Shown here: in pieces, positions 19,644-27,723 of the stretch | How positions within the stretch are numbered: position 1 is the stretch's first letter | How the letters are laid out: each line of letters begins with the position of its first letter | Origin: Brachyspira hampsonii 30446 | Lineage (GTDB): Bacteria > Spirochaetota > Brachyspiria > Brachyspirales > Brachyspiraceae | Assembly (NCBI RefSeq): GCF_000316195.1 | Contig: NZ_JH994111.1 | Span: forward strand, 566,571 to 630,570 | Reading direction: 5' to 3' | Length of the DNA: 64,000 nt | Made by a program: the position numbers and the translations under genes | The notes under the pieces: generated by a model | What the model was told of the DNA's origin: nothing | Databases searched by the model: none | What the model saw: only the letters and a program-made list of their open reading frames with translations

Positions 19644-20762
19644 ATGAATAAAAACAATATAGGCTATATTTTCTTTATAGTTTTTATATTCCTGTCTATA
19701 TTTATAATGTATAAATTATTAAGACCATTCGGAATGATAATATTTTTTGCAGTTGTTTTTTATGTCATATTAAATCCTCTTTTTATAAGGGCTATGGGAA
19801 AGAGTTATAAAAAAACAGATAAAATCTCCATGATTAAAAAAAACACTTTAGCATTACTTTTTTCTCTTATATCTCTAATTATATTCTTAGTTCCTACAAG
19901 TATATTAGCTTATACTATAATAGTTCAGCTTATAGATATTTCTAATATTGGTATTAGGTATTTTATAAATTTGGATGTTAATGAAGTTATTAATAATTCC
20001 AGCATAAATAACTTTCTTAAATCCCTGCCTATAGATGTATCTATGGAAACCATATTAAAAAGAATACAGGATTCTTCTCTTTCAAATTTAACATTTATAA
20101 GCTCATATCTTACTCAAAATGTAGCTGGTTTATTAAAAAGTACAGGCGGATTTGTGAGTTCATTTATATTTATGATGTTTTCTTTATTTTTCTTTTTTGT
20201 AGACGGAGAATATTTGATAGATCAGGTAAGAACATTAATTCCTATAGAGAGAAAATATATTGACAGACTTATAAAACAGGTTTCTGAAGGTATCAAAGGA
20301 ATAGTTTTTGGCAATTTGTTTACAGGAATATTTCAGGGTTTTTGTGCTTTTATAGTATATACTGTATTTGGTGTTACAAATTCATTTACATTTGCATTTC
20401 TTACTATAATAGCATCTTTTATGCCTATAATAGGAACTACCATAATATGGATTCCTTTAGGTGTATTATTTGCAATAGATGGAGAAATTATCAAAGCTAT
20501 TATATTTATAGTATGTTCTTGGATATTTATTACAATACCTGATAATTTTGTTCGTCCTCTTCTTCTTGGAAACAGAATAGAGCTTCATCCATTATTTATT
20601 TTCTTTGCTATACTTGGCGGAGTATTATTTTTCGGACTTTCAGGAATAATATTGGGACCTTTGAGTTTTATATTATTCTTTGAGATTATGAAGATATACA
20701 ATGAAGAGCGACTATTAGAAGAAAAAAAAGAAAGAATTGCCAAAAGAAGAAGGTTATCATAA
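19644..20762 (+). CDS. AI-2E/PerM family membrane transporter
   Basis: A 372-residue integral membrane protein of the AI-2E family exporter (PerM/YdiK) group. Hydrophobic helices cluster at the N-terminus and in the last 180 residues. Diagnostic segments are IASFMPIIGTTIIWIPLG and IPDNFVRPLLLGNRIELHP, followed by GLSGIILGPL. Substrates vary in this family (AI-2, sodium/proton exchange), so none is assigned. I start at ATG 19644, which has TTTGGAG six bases upstream, rather than at a TTG 30 bases earlier. The C-terminus is short and basic. Confidence 0.85.
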   Translation: MNKNNIGYIFFIVFIFLSIFIMYKLLRPFGMIIFFAVVFYVILNPLFIRAMGKSYKKTDKISMIKKNTLALLFSLISLIIFLVPTSILAYTIIVQLIDISNIGIRYFINLDVNEVINNSSINNFLKSLPIDVSMETILKRIQDSSLSNLTFISSYLTQNVAGLLKSTGGFVSSFIFMMFSLFFFFVDGEYLIDQVRTLIPIERKYIDRLIKQVSEGIKGIVFGNLFTGIFQGFCAFIVYTVFGVTNSFTFAFLTIIASFMPIIGTTIIWIPLGVLFAIDGEIIKAIIFIVCSWIFITIPDNFVRPLLLGNRIELHPLFIFFAILGGVLFFGLSGIILGPLSFILFFEIMKIYNEERLLEEKKERIAKRRRLS

Positions 20763-20788
20763 TATAAATAATCATAAGAGTTTTATTT

Positions 20789-21778
20789 ATGACAAAGATA
20801 TTGATTATAGGAATGAATTATATAGGAGATACGATATTTATAACTCCGCTTATAAGGGCTTTGAAAAAACATTATAATGACTGCAGTATTGATGTTGTAA
20901 ATGGTATAAGAGGAATAGATATTTTAAAAGAAAACCCCTATATAAATAATATTATAATTAGAGATGATAAAGTATCAGAATATATAAGCAGTCAGAATTA
21001 TGATATAGGTATTTCTGCCACAACAGCATTTTATGGAGCTTCTCTTTTATATAAAGCTAAAATACCGATAAGAGCAGGAGTAAACAGTGAATGCCGCGGA
21101 TTTCTTCTTAATAAAAAAACTTCTTGGAAAAAACATAAAAGGCATATAGTAGATACAATTCTTTCTGTATTGAAGCCTATGAATATAAAAGATGACGGTA
21201 TTAATACAGAGATTTTTTTAAGTGAAAAAGAAAATGAATTCGGTATTAGTAAAATGAAAAATTATAAGAGTGCCTTGCTTGTTCATGGCGGAGCTACAAG
21301 AATAAGTAAGAGATACTGCATAGATAATTTTTCAAAACTTATAGATTTATTTTATAAAGAAAAGCAAGTTCCTATAATATTAATAGGTTCTAAAGATGAT
21401 TTGGATTTTTCTAATGAAATGAATAAAAGATTAAGAAATATAATAGCTGATGATTTTACTAATAAGTTGAGTATTAGAGAGCTTATATCTGTGATTAAAC
21501 ATTCTTATGCATTGATTGGAGGAGATAGTGCCCCTTTACATATAGCCAATGCATGCAATATATATTCTATAGGTATATTCGGAGATACTTTGCCATTGAT
21601 TTACGGAGCTAGGGGAGAAAAAGCCGTTAATTTAGAGGCTAGAAAAAAATACTGTACAGCATTAAAAAGTTTTCGATGTGAATATATAAAAAGAGGCTGC
21701 AAAACTATTGACTGCTTAGAAAAATTTGAGGCTGAAGAAATTCTGCCTACACTTTTGTCTGTTTATAAAGATATTTGA
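20789..21778 (+). CDS. Glycosyltransferase family 9 (heptosyltransferase-like)
   Basis: A 329-residue GT-B enzyme of family GT9, related to ADP-heptose:LPS heptosyltransferases. The N-terminus ILIIGMNYIGDTIFITPLI is the usual family opening. HGGATRISKRYCIDNFSKLI matches the nucleotide-sugar loop and IGGDSAPLHIANACN the conserved donor-site motif. It probably adds a sugar to the lipooligosaccharide core at the inner face of the cytoplasmic membrane; donor and acceptor are unknown. It is 26 bp after the permease gene and likely co-transcribed. Confidence 0.85.
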   Translation: MTKILIIGMNYIGDTIFITPLIRALKKHYNDCSIDVVNGIRGIDILKENPYINNIIIRDDKVSEYISSQNYDIGISATTAFYGASLLYKAKIPIRAGVNSECRGFLLNKKTSWKKHKRHIVDTILSVLKPMNIKDDGINTEIFLSEKENEFGISKMKNYKSALLVHGGATRISKRYCIDNFSKLIDLFYKEKQVPIILIGSKDDLDFSNEMNKRLRNIIADDFTNKLSIRELISVIKHSYALIGGDSAPLHIANACNIYSIGIFGDTLPLIYGARGEKAVNLEARKKYCTALKSFRCEYIKRGCKTIDCLEKFEAEEILPTLLSVYKDI

Positions 21779-21946
21779 TTTTATTTTTACAAAGTATTAT
21801 TTTATGAATTAAATTTATTACATTTTCTTTCTTGAAAAAATATAACTTTATTATAAAATATATGTTAATAATAATATATTTGCTTAAAAATATTATTTTT
21901 TACTGATAATAGTTCTATATAAATATTAATTGAGGTTTATGACAGC

Positions 21947-23182
21947 ATGAAATTTAATAAGTTATATCTATTTATATTTTTATCTGTATTTTTTGTATCC
22001 TGTGCTACAACTTCTAAAAGTACATCTAGCGGAGGTGTATATGTGGGCGAAGATACAGGCGAAATAGGAATAGTTAATAATTGGAAGAATCCTGACTTTA
22101 AGGGCGGAAAAACCACAAAAATAACTGCCGAAGGCTATGCTTCTGCTGACGGAAGAGGAGAGGCTGATGCCATAGAGAGGTCTATTGAGAGTGCTAAAAG
22201 AAATGCAGTTGAACAGGCAGTTGGTTCTATAGTTCAGGGTAATACTTTAGTAGAAAATAACAGACTTATAAGTTCTAAAATATATGATAATACAACAGGT
22301 TATATATCTTCATATAAAGTTATTAATATATCTAAATCCGGTTCTGTTTGGTATTCTAAGATAGAAGCTACAGTAGGAGTGGATATGATACAGGATAATC
22401 TTCAGGCAATGGGCATACTTATGGATAGGAAAAATCTTCCTCTTATAGTTGTGCTTGTTACAGATGAAACAGGAAACTTAAGCGAATCTTTTAATGTAGA
22501 ATTAGAAAAAAATATGAGTGAAAAAGGATTCAAATTTGTTAGTGCTTCATCATTGCAAAGTGTAATGAGAAAAGAAAATATAAGCTATGAAGATACAAGA
22601 GGTTCAAGTTCATCATCATCTATAAAAAAAATAGCCGATGCCACAGGAGCACAAATAGCAATAATCGGAAAAGCTGATGCTGCTTTCTTTACAACTATAC
22701 AAGGCACTGCTATGAAAAGTTATAGAAGCGATGTTGCAATAACTGCAATTAATATATCAGATTATACCACTATAGCCCGTGCTACACATCAGGCAGGCGG
22801 TGTTGGCGGAAGCGATAAAGATGCCCATTCTATAGCTTTGGTGAAATCGGCAGATTATGTATCAGATGATTTTGTTAATCAGATAGTTAATAAATGGCAA
22901 AGTGAAGTTCAAAACGGAACAGAATATACTATATATGTAAACGGACTTGATTTTGATGAATCTATTGGTTTTGAAGATGCGTTGAAAGAGAATATAGGCG
23001 GATTAAAAAATGTTTATAATAGAGGAGTATCAGGAGAATCTTCCCGATATGTTGTTACTTATGTAGGAAGCAGCAGGGATTTGGCTGTTGATATTAATTC
23101 TAAAGCTAAAAATATGGGCTATCAGATAATAATAAGCAGCTTTGATGATAAAACTATCACTTTAAAGGCGAGTAAGAGGTAA
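21947..23182 (+). CDS. FlgT/LPP20-like lipoprotein
   Basis: A 411-residue lipoprotein: the signal peptide ends FFVSC, giving lipidated Cys19. Residues about 55-150 resemble the N-terminal domain of FlgT/LPP20 proteins: TAEGYASADGRGEADAIERS followed by AKRNAVEQAVGSIV and a TGYISSYKVI segment. The middle (about 165-290) resembles the TolB-N/CsgG-like fold, with IKKIADATGAQIAIIGKADA. A small alpha/beta domain closes it. FlgT is a flagellar basal-body protein in Vibrio; the same fold occurs in other outer-membrane lipoproteins, so a flagellar role is only possible. QueH follows after 8 bp. Confidence 0.7.
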   Translation: MKFNKLYLFIFLSVFFVSCATTSKSTSSGGVYVGEDTGEIGIVNNWKNPDFKGGKTTKITAEGYASADGRGEADAIERSIESAKRNAVEQAVGSIVQGNTLVENNRLISSKIYDNTTGYISSYKVINISKSGSVWYSKIEATVGVDMIQDNLQAMGILMDRKNLPLIVVLVTDETGNLSESFNVELEKNMSEKGFKFVSASSLQSVMRKENISYEDTRGSSSSSSIKKIADATGAQIAIIGKADAAFFTTIQGTAMKSYRSDVAITAINISDYTTIARATHQAGGVGGSDKDAHSIALVKSADYVSDDFVNQIVNKWQSEVQNGTEYTIYVNGLDFDESIGFEDALKENIGGLKNVYNRGVSGESSRYVVTYVGSSRDLAVDINSKAKNMGYQIIISSFDDKTITLKASKR

Positions 23183-23190
23183 TTTTAACT

Positions 23191-23736
23191 ATGGAAATTA
23201 AAGAAAAATTGGTTGTTCATACTTGCTGTGCTGTTTGCATGAGTTATCCGCGTACTATTTTAGAGGATTATGATACTGTATTTTATTTTTATAATCCTAA
23301 TATATATCCTATATCGGAATATGAAAGAAGAAGAGATGAGTTTATTAAGTATGCTGATAGTATTGGGATAAAAACTTATATATCTGAAGAAGAAGATGAT
23401 GTTGGAAAATGGTATGATGATATAAAAGGTTTTGAGAATGAGCCTGAGAAGGGAGCTAGATGCAGCATTTGTTTTAAGCATAGAATGAAAAAGGCTTTTG
23501 AATATGCCTCTAGTATAAATGCTAAGTATGTTGCTACTGTAATGACTGTAAGTCCGCATAAAAATAGCAAAGTTATTGAGATGATAGGTAAAAGTTTAGC
23601 GGATAATTATGAAGGGATAGAGTATTTGCATTTTGACTTTAAGAAAAAAGATGGATTTAAAAAGACTAATATAATAGCTAATGAAGCAGGACTTTATAGA
23701 CAGCATTATTGCGGATGCGAGTTCAGTATAAGATAA
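23191..23736 (+). CDS. queH: Epoxyqueuosine reductase QueH
   Basis: A 181-residue QueH (formerly DUF208), the non-cobalamin enzyme that reduces epoxyqueuosine to queuosine in tRNA. The paired N-terminal cysteines lie in VHTCCAVC. Further conserved elements are YNPNIYPISEYERRRDE, GARCSICFKHRM, TVMTVSPHKN and the closing YCGCEFS. These cysteines bind the Fe-S cluster and a second metal. The length is normal. It follows the FlgT-like lipoprotein gene by 8 bp, probably in the same transcript, with no evident functional link. Confidence 0.93.
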   Translation: MEIKEKLVVHTCCAVCMSYPRTILEDYDTVFYFYNPNIYPISEYERRRDEFIKYADSIGIKTYISEEEDDVGKWYDDIKGFENEPEKGARCSICFKHRMKKAFEYASSINAKYVATVMTVSPHKNSKVIEMIGKSLADNYEGIEYLHFDFKKKDGFKKTNIIANEAGLYRQHYCGCEFSIR

Positions 23737-23747
23737 TTTAATATTAA

Positions 23748-24110
23748 TTATTTATTTTTTTCTTCATTTTTGATGATATCATTTAAATGATCTATCATAT
23801 CCCCTATGAAATCTAATTTTCTTTCTTCAAATTTTTTAAGTTTTTCTGATATTGCAAATATTTTTTCTTCTGAAGATTTTAAATTGTATGGTTTAATATT
23901 TAATAGCATATCCGGAGAAGTTTCTAACGCTTTACAGATTTTATTTAGATTTTTAATTGATATATTTCTATTTCCAACCTCAACACCTTGAAGATATTTT
24001 CCAGAAAGCGAAGATTTTTCAGCTAGTTCATCTATAGTCATTTTTTTACTTTTTCTTAATTCTCTTATATTTTGTCCTAGATTTTTTAATACTGCTTGTG
24101 TATCTATCAT
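23748..24110 (-). CDS. XRE-family transcriptional regulator
   Basis: A 120-residue regulator. Residues 9-65 form a Cro/C1-type helix-turn-helix: LGQNIRELRKSKKMTIDELA, then SLSGKYLQGVEVGNRNISI and LNKICKALETSPDMLL. The rest is a short charged helical tail that may dimerise. Targets are unknown. ATG at 24110 has TGGAG six bases upstream; a TTG four codons earlier overlaps that site and is rejected. It is convergent with queH, only 11 bp apart. Confidence 0.88.
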   Translation of the reverse strand: MIDTQAVLKNLGQNIRELRKSKKMTIDELAEKSSLSGKYLQGVEVGNRNISIKNLNKICKALETSPDMLLNIKPYNLKSSEEKIFAISEKLKKFEERKLDFIGDMIDHLNDIIKNEEKNK

Positions 24111-24257
24111 AAAAAACTCCAATTTATGCTTGTCTATCTTTACTTATGATATATAAAAATTTTAATTAAAAAAACAATTTATAATTTGACTATTAGTGAA
24201 AAAAGTATATTTTTAGCATTTTATAGTTGGTATGTTTTTATTTATTATAAAATAAAT

Positions 24258-24287
24258 AAGCTGCCAATAATAAATATCAGCAGCCTT
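24258..24287 (-). terminator. Probable terminator of the small YjfB-like gene
   Basis: On the minus strand AAGGCTGC (24287-24280) pairs with GCAGCTT (24264-24258), and a T-rich tract follows. It lies about 25 bp after the stop of the gene at 24310. Confidence 0.5.
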
Positions 24288-24309
24288 AAAAAAATTACTT
24301 TACCTTAAA

Positions 24310-24498
24310 TTAAGCATAAGTGCTTAATCTTTCACCTACACCAGGTCTCATAGGTGCAGAAACAGCTTGAGGCTGAATGCTAGTCATAATTTTGTCAACA
24401 GCCTGAGCTTGCATGTCTGAAGTTTTTCTTATCATGCTTAAAGAAATATCTTGTTTAAGCATTCCTGTAGAATAAGAACTATAAGCTGAAAGATCCAT
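24310..24498 (-). CDS. YjfB-like small protein (putative motility protein)
   Basis: A 62-residue protein that opens MDLSAYSSYSTGM and ends GVGERLSTYA. The pattern of an N-terminal MD(L/V)SA, a central helix with alternating Gln/Ala and a terminal G...LD/S.YA recalls the YjfB family, small proteins found with motility genes. No enzyme motif and no signal peptide. GGAGG(G) precedes the ATG by seven bases, an unusually strong ribosome-binding site, suggesting high expression. A divergent paralogue is encoded about 250 bp upstream on the same strand. I see no sigma-28-like box directly upstream of this copy. Confidence 0.65.
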   Translation of the reverse strand: MDLSAYSSYSTGMLKQDISLSMIRKTSDMQAQAVDKIMTSIQPQAVSAPMRPGVGERLSTYA

Positions 24499-24745
24499 AT
24501 ATTCCCTCCATTTAATTTATAAATTAAAACAAATTTACTATGTAATTGTAAATCAATGTAATATTAAATCAAGGAAAATATTAAAAAATATTAAAAAATA
24601 AATGCAATAGAATATGTTATGATAATAATAAGTTTACATAATATAGATTTTTGCTTAAAAATTATGACCAATTATGTTCTTTATTATTTTTATTTTTTAT
24701 CAGCTTAAGAAATAGAACTTTTACATAATTGGTCAAAACTAATAA

Positions 24746-24943
24746 TTAAGCATATACATCCAAAGTCTTTCCAATATTGTTGTTTATAGGAGCAGATGAT
24801 CCCTGAGGAGTTACAATACTTGCAGCTTTATCAGCAGATTGGGCTGAACTGTAAGCTGAAGAGTTGTAAACATTTAATCCAGCAGAAGTCATATGTCTAG
24901 TCAATGGAAACATTTCAGATGAATAAATAGAATAAACTCCCAT
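24746..24943 (-). CDS. YjfB-like small protein, paralogue
   Basis: A 65-residue protein (MGVYSIYSSEM ... NIGKTLDVYA) with the same length, Ser/Ala-rich helix and C-terminus as the protein at 24310: QGSSAPINNNIGKTLDVYA against QAVSAPMRPGVGERLSTYA. Identity elsewhere is low, so the duplication is old. GGAGG lies six bases before ATG. Its leader carries TCCGATAT (24982-24975), the same box found before the chemoreceptor, rod and fliS genes, which supports a flagellar or motility role. Confidence 0.65.
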   Translation of the reverse strand: MGVYSIYSSEMFPLTRHMTSAGLNVYNSSAYSSAQSADKAASIVTPQGSSAPINNNIGKTLDVYA

Positions 24944-24974
24944 TTAATACCTCCAAAGACTTATTATACATATA

Positions 24975-24982
24975 ATATCGGA
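24975..24982 (-). promoter_or_regulatory. Putative sigma-28 -10 box of the YjfB-like gene
   Basis: TCCGATAT on the minus strand, 32 bp before the ATG at 24943. The -35 side is weak (TTTA about 16 bases upstream), so the call rests on the -10 box and its recurrence at three flagellar or chemotaxis genes. Confidence 0.4.
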
Positions 24983-25139
24983 ATATTTATTATTAAAATA
25001 AACATAAATCTAAAAAATGTAAAAAATATATTAATTTTTATATTTTAAACTTTAAGTGAAAATATAATTCATTATTACAGCAGTAACCCTATTTAATATA
25101 GTATGATGATATTTTTTATTATATTTTTCATTAAAAATA

Positions 25140-25176
25140 TTGACTTATTTTTTAATAATACATATACTAGGTATAT
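25140..25176 (+). promoter_or_regulatory. Promoter with overlapping operator-like dyad before the CoA-disulfide reductase gene
   Basis: TTGACT (25140-25145), 17 bases, TATACT (25163-25168). A perfect dyad, ATATAC-TAG-GTATAT (25162-25176), covers the -10 box and the base pairs after it. That is where a repressor would block initiation. The CsoR-type protein encoded downstream at 27073 is a candidate regulator. Confidence 0.5.
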
Positions 25177-25208
25177 TAATATAAAATATTATCAGGGAGT
25201 TTTTTACT

Positions 25209-26897
25209 ATGAAAAAAATATTAATAGTAGGCGGTGTTGCAGGAGGAGCTTCTGCTGCTGCAAGACTTAGAAGATTGAATGAAGAAGATAAAATAATAAT
25301 GTTTGAGAAAGGACCTCATGTATCTTTTTCTAATTGTTCTCTTCCTTATCATATAGGGGGGCTTATACCAAATGAAGAAACTTTACTTTTGATGAATCCT
25401 GAGAAATTTTTAAAACAATTCAATGTAGATGCAAGAGTTAATAGCGAAGTTGTTGCTATAGACAGAAAAAATAAAGAAGTTGTGGTTGTATCTGAAGGCA
25501 GGGAATATAGAGAAAGCTATGATAAACTTATACTTTCAATGGGTGCTAAGCCTATAGTTCCTCCTATAAAAGGAATCGATAAAGTTAATGTATTTACGGT
25601 AAGGAATGTTGTTGATATAAGCAAAATACATAATTTTCTTAATGGAAAGCCAAATGCTAAAGTATCTGTTATAGGCGGCGGATTTATAGGTATTGAGATG
25701 GCTGAAAACTTAAAAAAAGTAGGATATGATGTAACTATTATAGAAGCATTGCCTCAGATAATGAAGCCTTTTGACTATGATATGGTTCAAATTCTTCATA
25801 GAGAAATTATGGATAATGGAGTTAATTTAATCGTTAATGATAAAGTTGATAGCTTCGATACAAATACAGTTATTTTAGCTTCAGGAAAGAAAATAGATGC
25901 TGATGCTGTTATTCTTGCTATAGGTGTTGCTCCTGAAACTGACATTGCTGTTAAGGCTGGAATAGAATTAGGAAAAACTAAGGCTATAAAAGTAGATTCT
26001 ACTTATAGAACCAATGATAAAGATATTTATGCAGTCGGAGATGCTATAGAAGTATACAGTCCATTATTTAATGATTATTACAGACTTCCTTTAGCTGGTC
26101 CTGCTCAGAAACAGGCTAGGGCAGTTGCTGACCATATTAATGGAAGAACAGTTGATAACAGAGGATTTATAAGTTCATCAGTTATTAAAGTATTCGGATA
26201 CAACGGAGCTTCTACAGGACTTTCTGAAGGATTTATTAAAGCTATGAATTTGAATATAGATTATGATACTGTAGAAATTATACCTTTTGACGGGGTATCA
26301 ATTATGCCTAATTCAAGATTATTGCATTTCAAATTAATATACGAAGTACCTACAGGAAAAGTATTAGGTGCTCAGGCTATAGGTAAAGGAAATGTTGATA
26401 AGAGAATAGATGTTATAGCAACTATTATAAAATTCGGAGGCACTATAGATGATTTGAAAGATTTAGAATTATGCTATGCTCCTTCATTCGGTACTGCTAA
26501 AGATGTTGTTAATTTTGCTGGTTATGTTGCTTCTAATTTAAGAAACGGTGATTATAGACAAGTTCATTTCAGCCAAGTAAGAGAATTAGTAGAAAAAGAT
26601 GCTTATTTCCTAGATGTAAGACCTACTGAAGATTTTGAGACAGGACATTTAGAAAAAGCTGTCAATATACCTCTTGGTGCATTAAGAAGCAGATATAATG
26701 AAATACCTAAAGATAAAACAGTATATGTAACTTGTAAAACAGGTTTAACTAGCTATACAGCATGCAAAATACTTCAGAATATTGGATTTAATAATGTTGT
26801 TAATGTTTCAGGCGGATTTGTAGGCTTATCACAATATGAATATTTTAACGATAAAACTACAGGAAGAAAACCTATATTAACAGGATATTTCGGATAA
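25209..26897 (+). CDS. CoA-disulfide reductase / NADH oxidase-like enzyme fused to rhodanese
   Basis: A 562-residue fusion. Residues 1-445 are a pyridine-nucleotide disulfide oxidoreductase with GGVAGGASAAARLRRL (FAD), the redox Cys in FSNCSLPYHIGG, an NAD(P)H site near VIGGGFIGIEMAENL and AVGDAIEV near 275. A single Cys marks the CoA-disulfide reductase/NADH oxidase subgroup. Residues about 455-550 are a rhodanese domain with active Cys in VTCKTGLTSY. Such fusions reduce CoA or protein persulfides and polysulfide. GGGAG precedes the ATG. A strong terminator follows, so the rhodanese-repressor gene after it is separately transcribed. Confidence 0.9.
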   Translation: MKKILIVGGVAGGASAAARLRRLNEEDKIIMFEKGPHVSFSNCSLPYHIGGLIPNEETLLLMNPEKFLKQFNVDARVNSEVVAIDRKNKEVVVVSEGREYRESYDKLILSMGAKPIVPPIKGIDKVNVFTVRNVVDISKIHNFLNGKPNAKVSVIGGGFIGIEMAENLKKVGYDVTIIEALPQIMKPFDYDMVQILHREIMDNGVNLIVNDKVDSFDTNTVILASGKKIDADAVILAIGVAPETDIAVKAGIELGKTKAIKVDSTYRTNDKDIYAVGDAIEVYSPLFNDYYRLPLAGPAQKQARAVADHINGRTVDNRGFISSSVIKVFGYNGASTGLSEGFIKAMNLNIDYDTVEIIPFDGVSIMPNSRLLHFKLIYEVPTGKVLGAQAIGKGNVDKRIDVIATIIKFGGTIDDLKDLELCYAPSFGTAKDVVNFAGYVASNLRNGDYRQVHFSQVRELVEKDAYFLDVRPTEDFETGHLEKAVNIPLGALRSRYNEIPKDKTVYVTCKTGLTSYTACKILQNIGFNNVVNVSGGFVGLSQYEYFNDKTTGRKPILTGYFG

Positions 26898-26930
26898 ATT
26901 TATATTTGTATACCTTAATAATAAATATAA

Positions 26931-26963
26931 AGAGCTGTTTTTTATTAAAACGGCTCTTTTTTT
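26931..26963 (+). terminator. Rho-independent terminator after the reductase-rhodanese gene
   Basis: AGAGCTGTTTT (26931-26941) pairs with AAAACGGCTCT (26947-26957), 11 pairs with one G-U, loop TTATT, then a T-run. Confidence 0.9.
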
Positions 26964-27072
26964 GTTATAAATGATTAAATTCAATTTTTTTATTAAAAAA
27001 ATGTTTTATAATTTTATTTTTTTTGTATTTTATTATATAATAAAAATGTATACTTTTAACAAGGATTGAAAT

Positions 27073-27678
27073 ATGTTAATAGAAAATGATTTAAAAATAT
27101 TATCTCCTTCTGAAGCCGATGAAATCATCAATAGTACAGACAATATAGTAATATTAGATGTAAGAACTGAAATGGAACATAATTATGAAGGTATGATTGA
27201 AGATTCTGTTTCTATGGATTTCCTTAAGCCAAGAGTGTTTAAAAGAGAAATATCTAAATTAGATAAAGAAACACCATATTTATTGTATTGCTCTATTGGT
27301 AAATTAAGTATGAAAGCGGCAGAATATATGAAAGAAGAGGGCTTCAAAAATCTTTATATATTAGAGGGCGGATTAAAGGCTTGGAATAAACATTTCGGAG
27401 ATAATAATAGGGTTTCTAAATTTGATAGAGAAGAAGCTGTTGAGAGGAGAAAAAGACTTATTATCAGATTAAACCGAATTGAAGGTCAGATTAAGGGAAT
27501 GAAAAAAATGCTTGCTAAAGGTGAATATTGCGGAGATATACTTAATCAGTCTTTAGCTGTTAAAGCTGCTATGGGAAGTGTTAATCAGGAAATTATGGAA
27601 GTGTTTTTGAATACCTGTATGATTTCACCTAAAGAAAAAGATGATTTCTTTAGATATATGAGAAAACTTATAAAGTAA
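27073..27678 (+). CDS. Rhodanese fused to CsoR/CstR-type repressor
   Basis: A 201-residue fusion. Residues 1-110 are a rhodanese domain: ILDVRTEMEHNYEG, then LLYCSIGKLSMKAAEYM with the active Cys, then LEGGLKAW. Residues about 118-201 are a DUF156/CsoR-type helical repressor: RLNRIEGQIKGMKKMLAKGE, Cys in EYCGDIL and Cys in FLNTCM. The His of copper-sensing CsoR, four residues before the second Cys, is Phe here, so a persulfide sensor like CstR is more likely than a copper sensor. The enzyme domain could pass sulfane sulfur to the sensor in the same chain. It lies next to the reductase-rhodanese gene, a matching sulfur enzyme. Start: AAGGATTG before ATG. Confidence 0.85.
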   Translation: MLIENDLKILSPSEADEIINSTDNIVILDVRTEMEHNYEGMIEDSVSMDFLKPRVFKREISKLDKETPYLLYCSIGKLSMKAAEYMKEEGFKNLYILEGGLKAWNKHFGDNNRVSKFDREEAVERRKRLIIRLNRIEGQIKGMKKMLAKGEYCGDILNQSLAVKAAMGSVNQEIMEVFLNTCMISPKEKDDFFRYMRKLIK

Positions 27679-27689
27679 TTATTTTTTTT

Positions 27690-27716
27690 AGCAAGGGATA
27701 ATCCCTTGCTTTTTAT
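27690..27716 (+). terminator. Rho-independent terminator after the rhodanese-repressor gene
   Basis: AGCAAGGGA (27690-27698), loop TAA, TCCCTTGCT (27702-27710), then a T-rich tract. The perfect nine-pair stem sits in the 45 bp between convergent genes. Confidence 0.88.
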
Positions 27717-27723
27717 TTATTTT

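Noticed and set aside
21947-23182. CsgG-type curli secretion channel
   Set aside because: The lipoprotein has the FlgT/LPP20-like N-terminal domain and lacks clear pore-forming segments; no curli genes are nearby.
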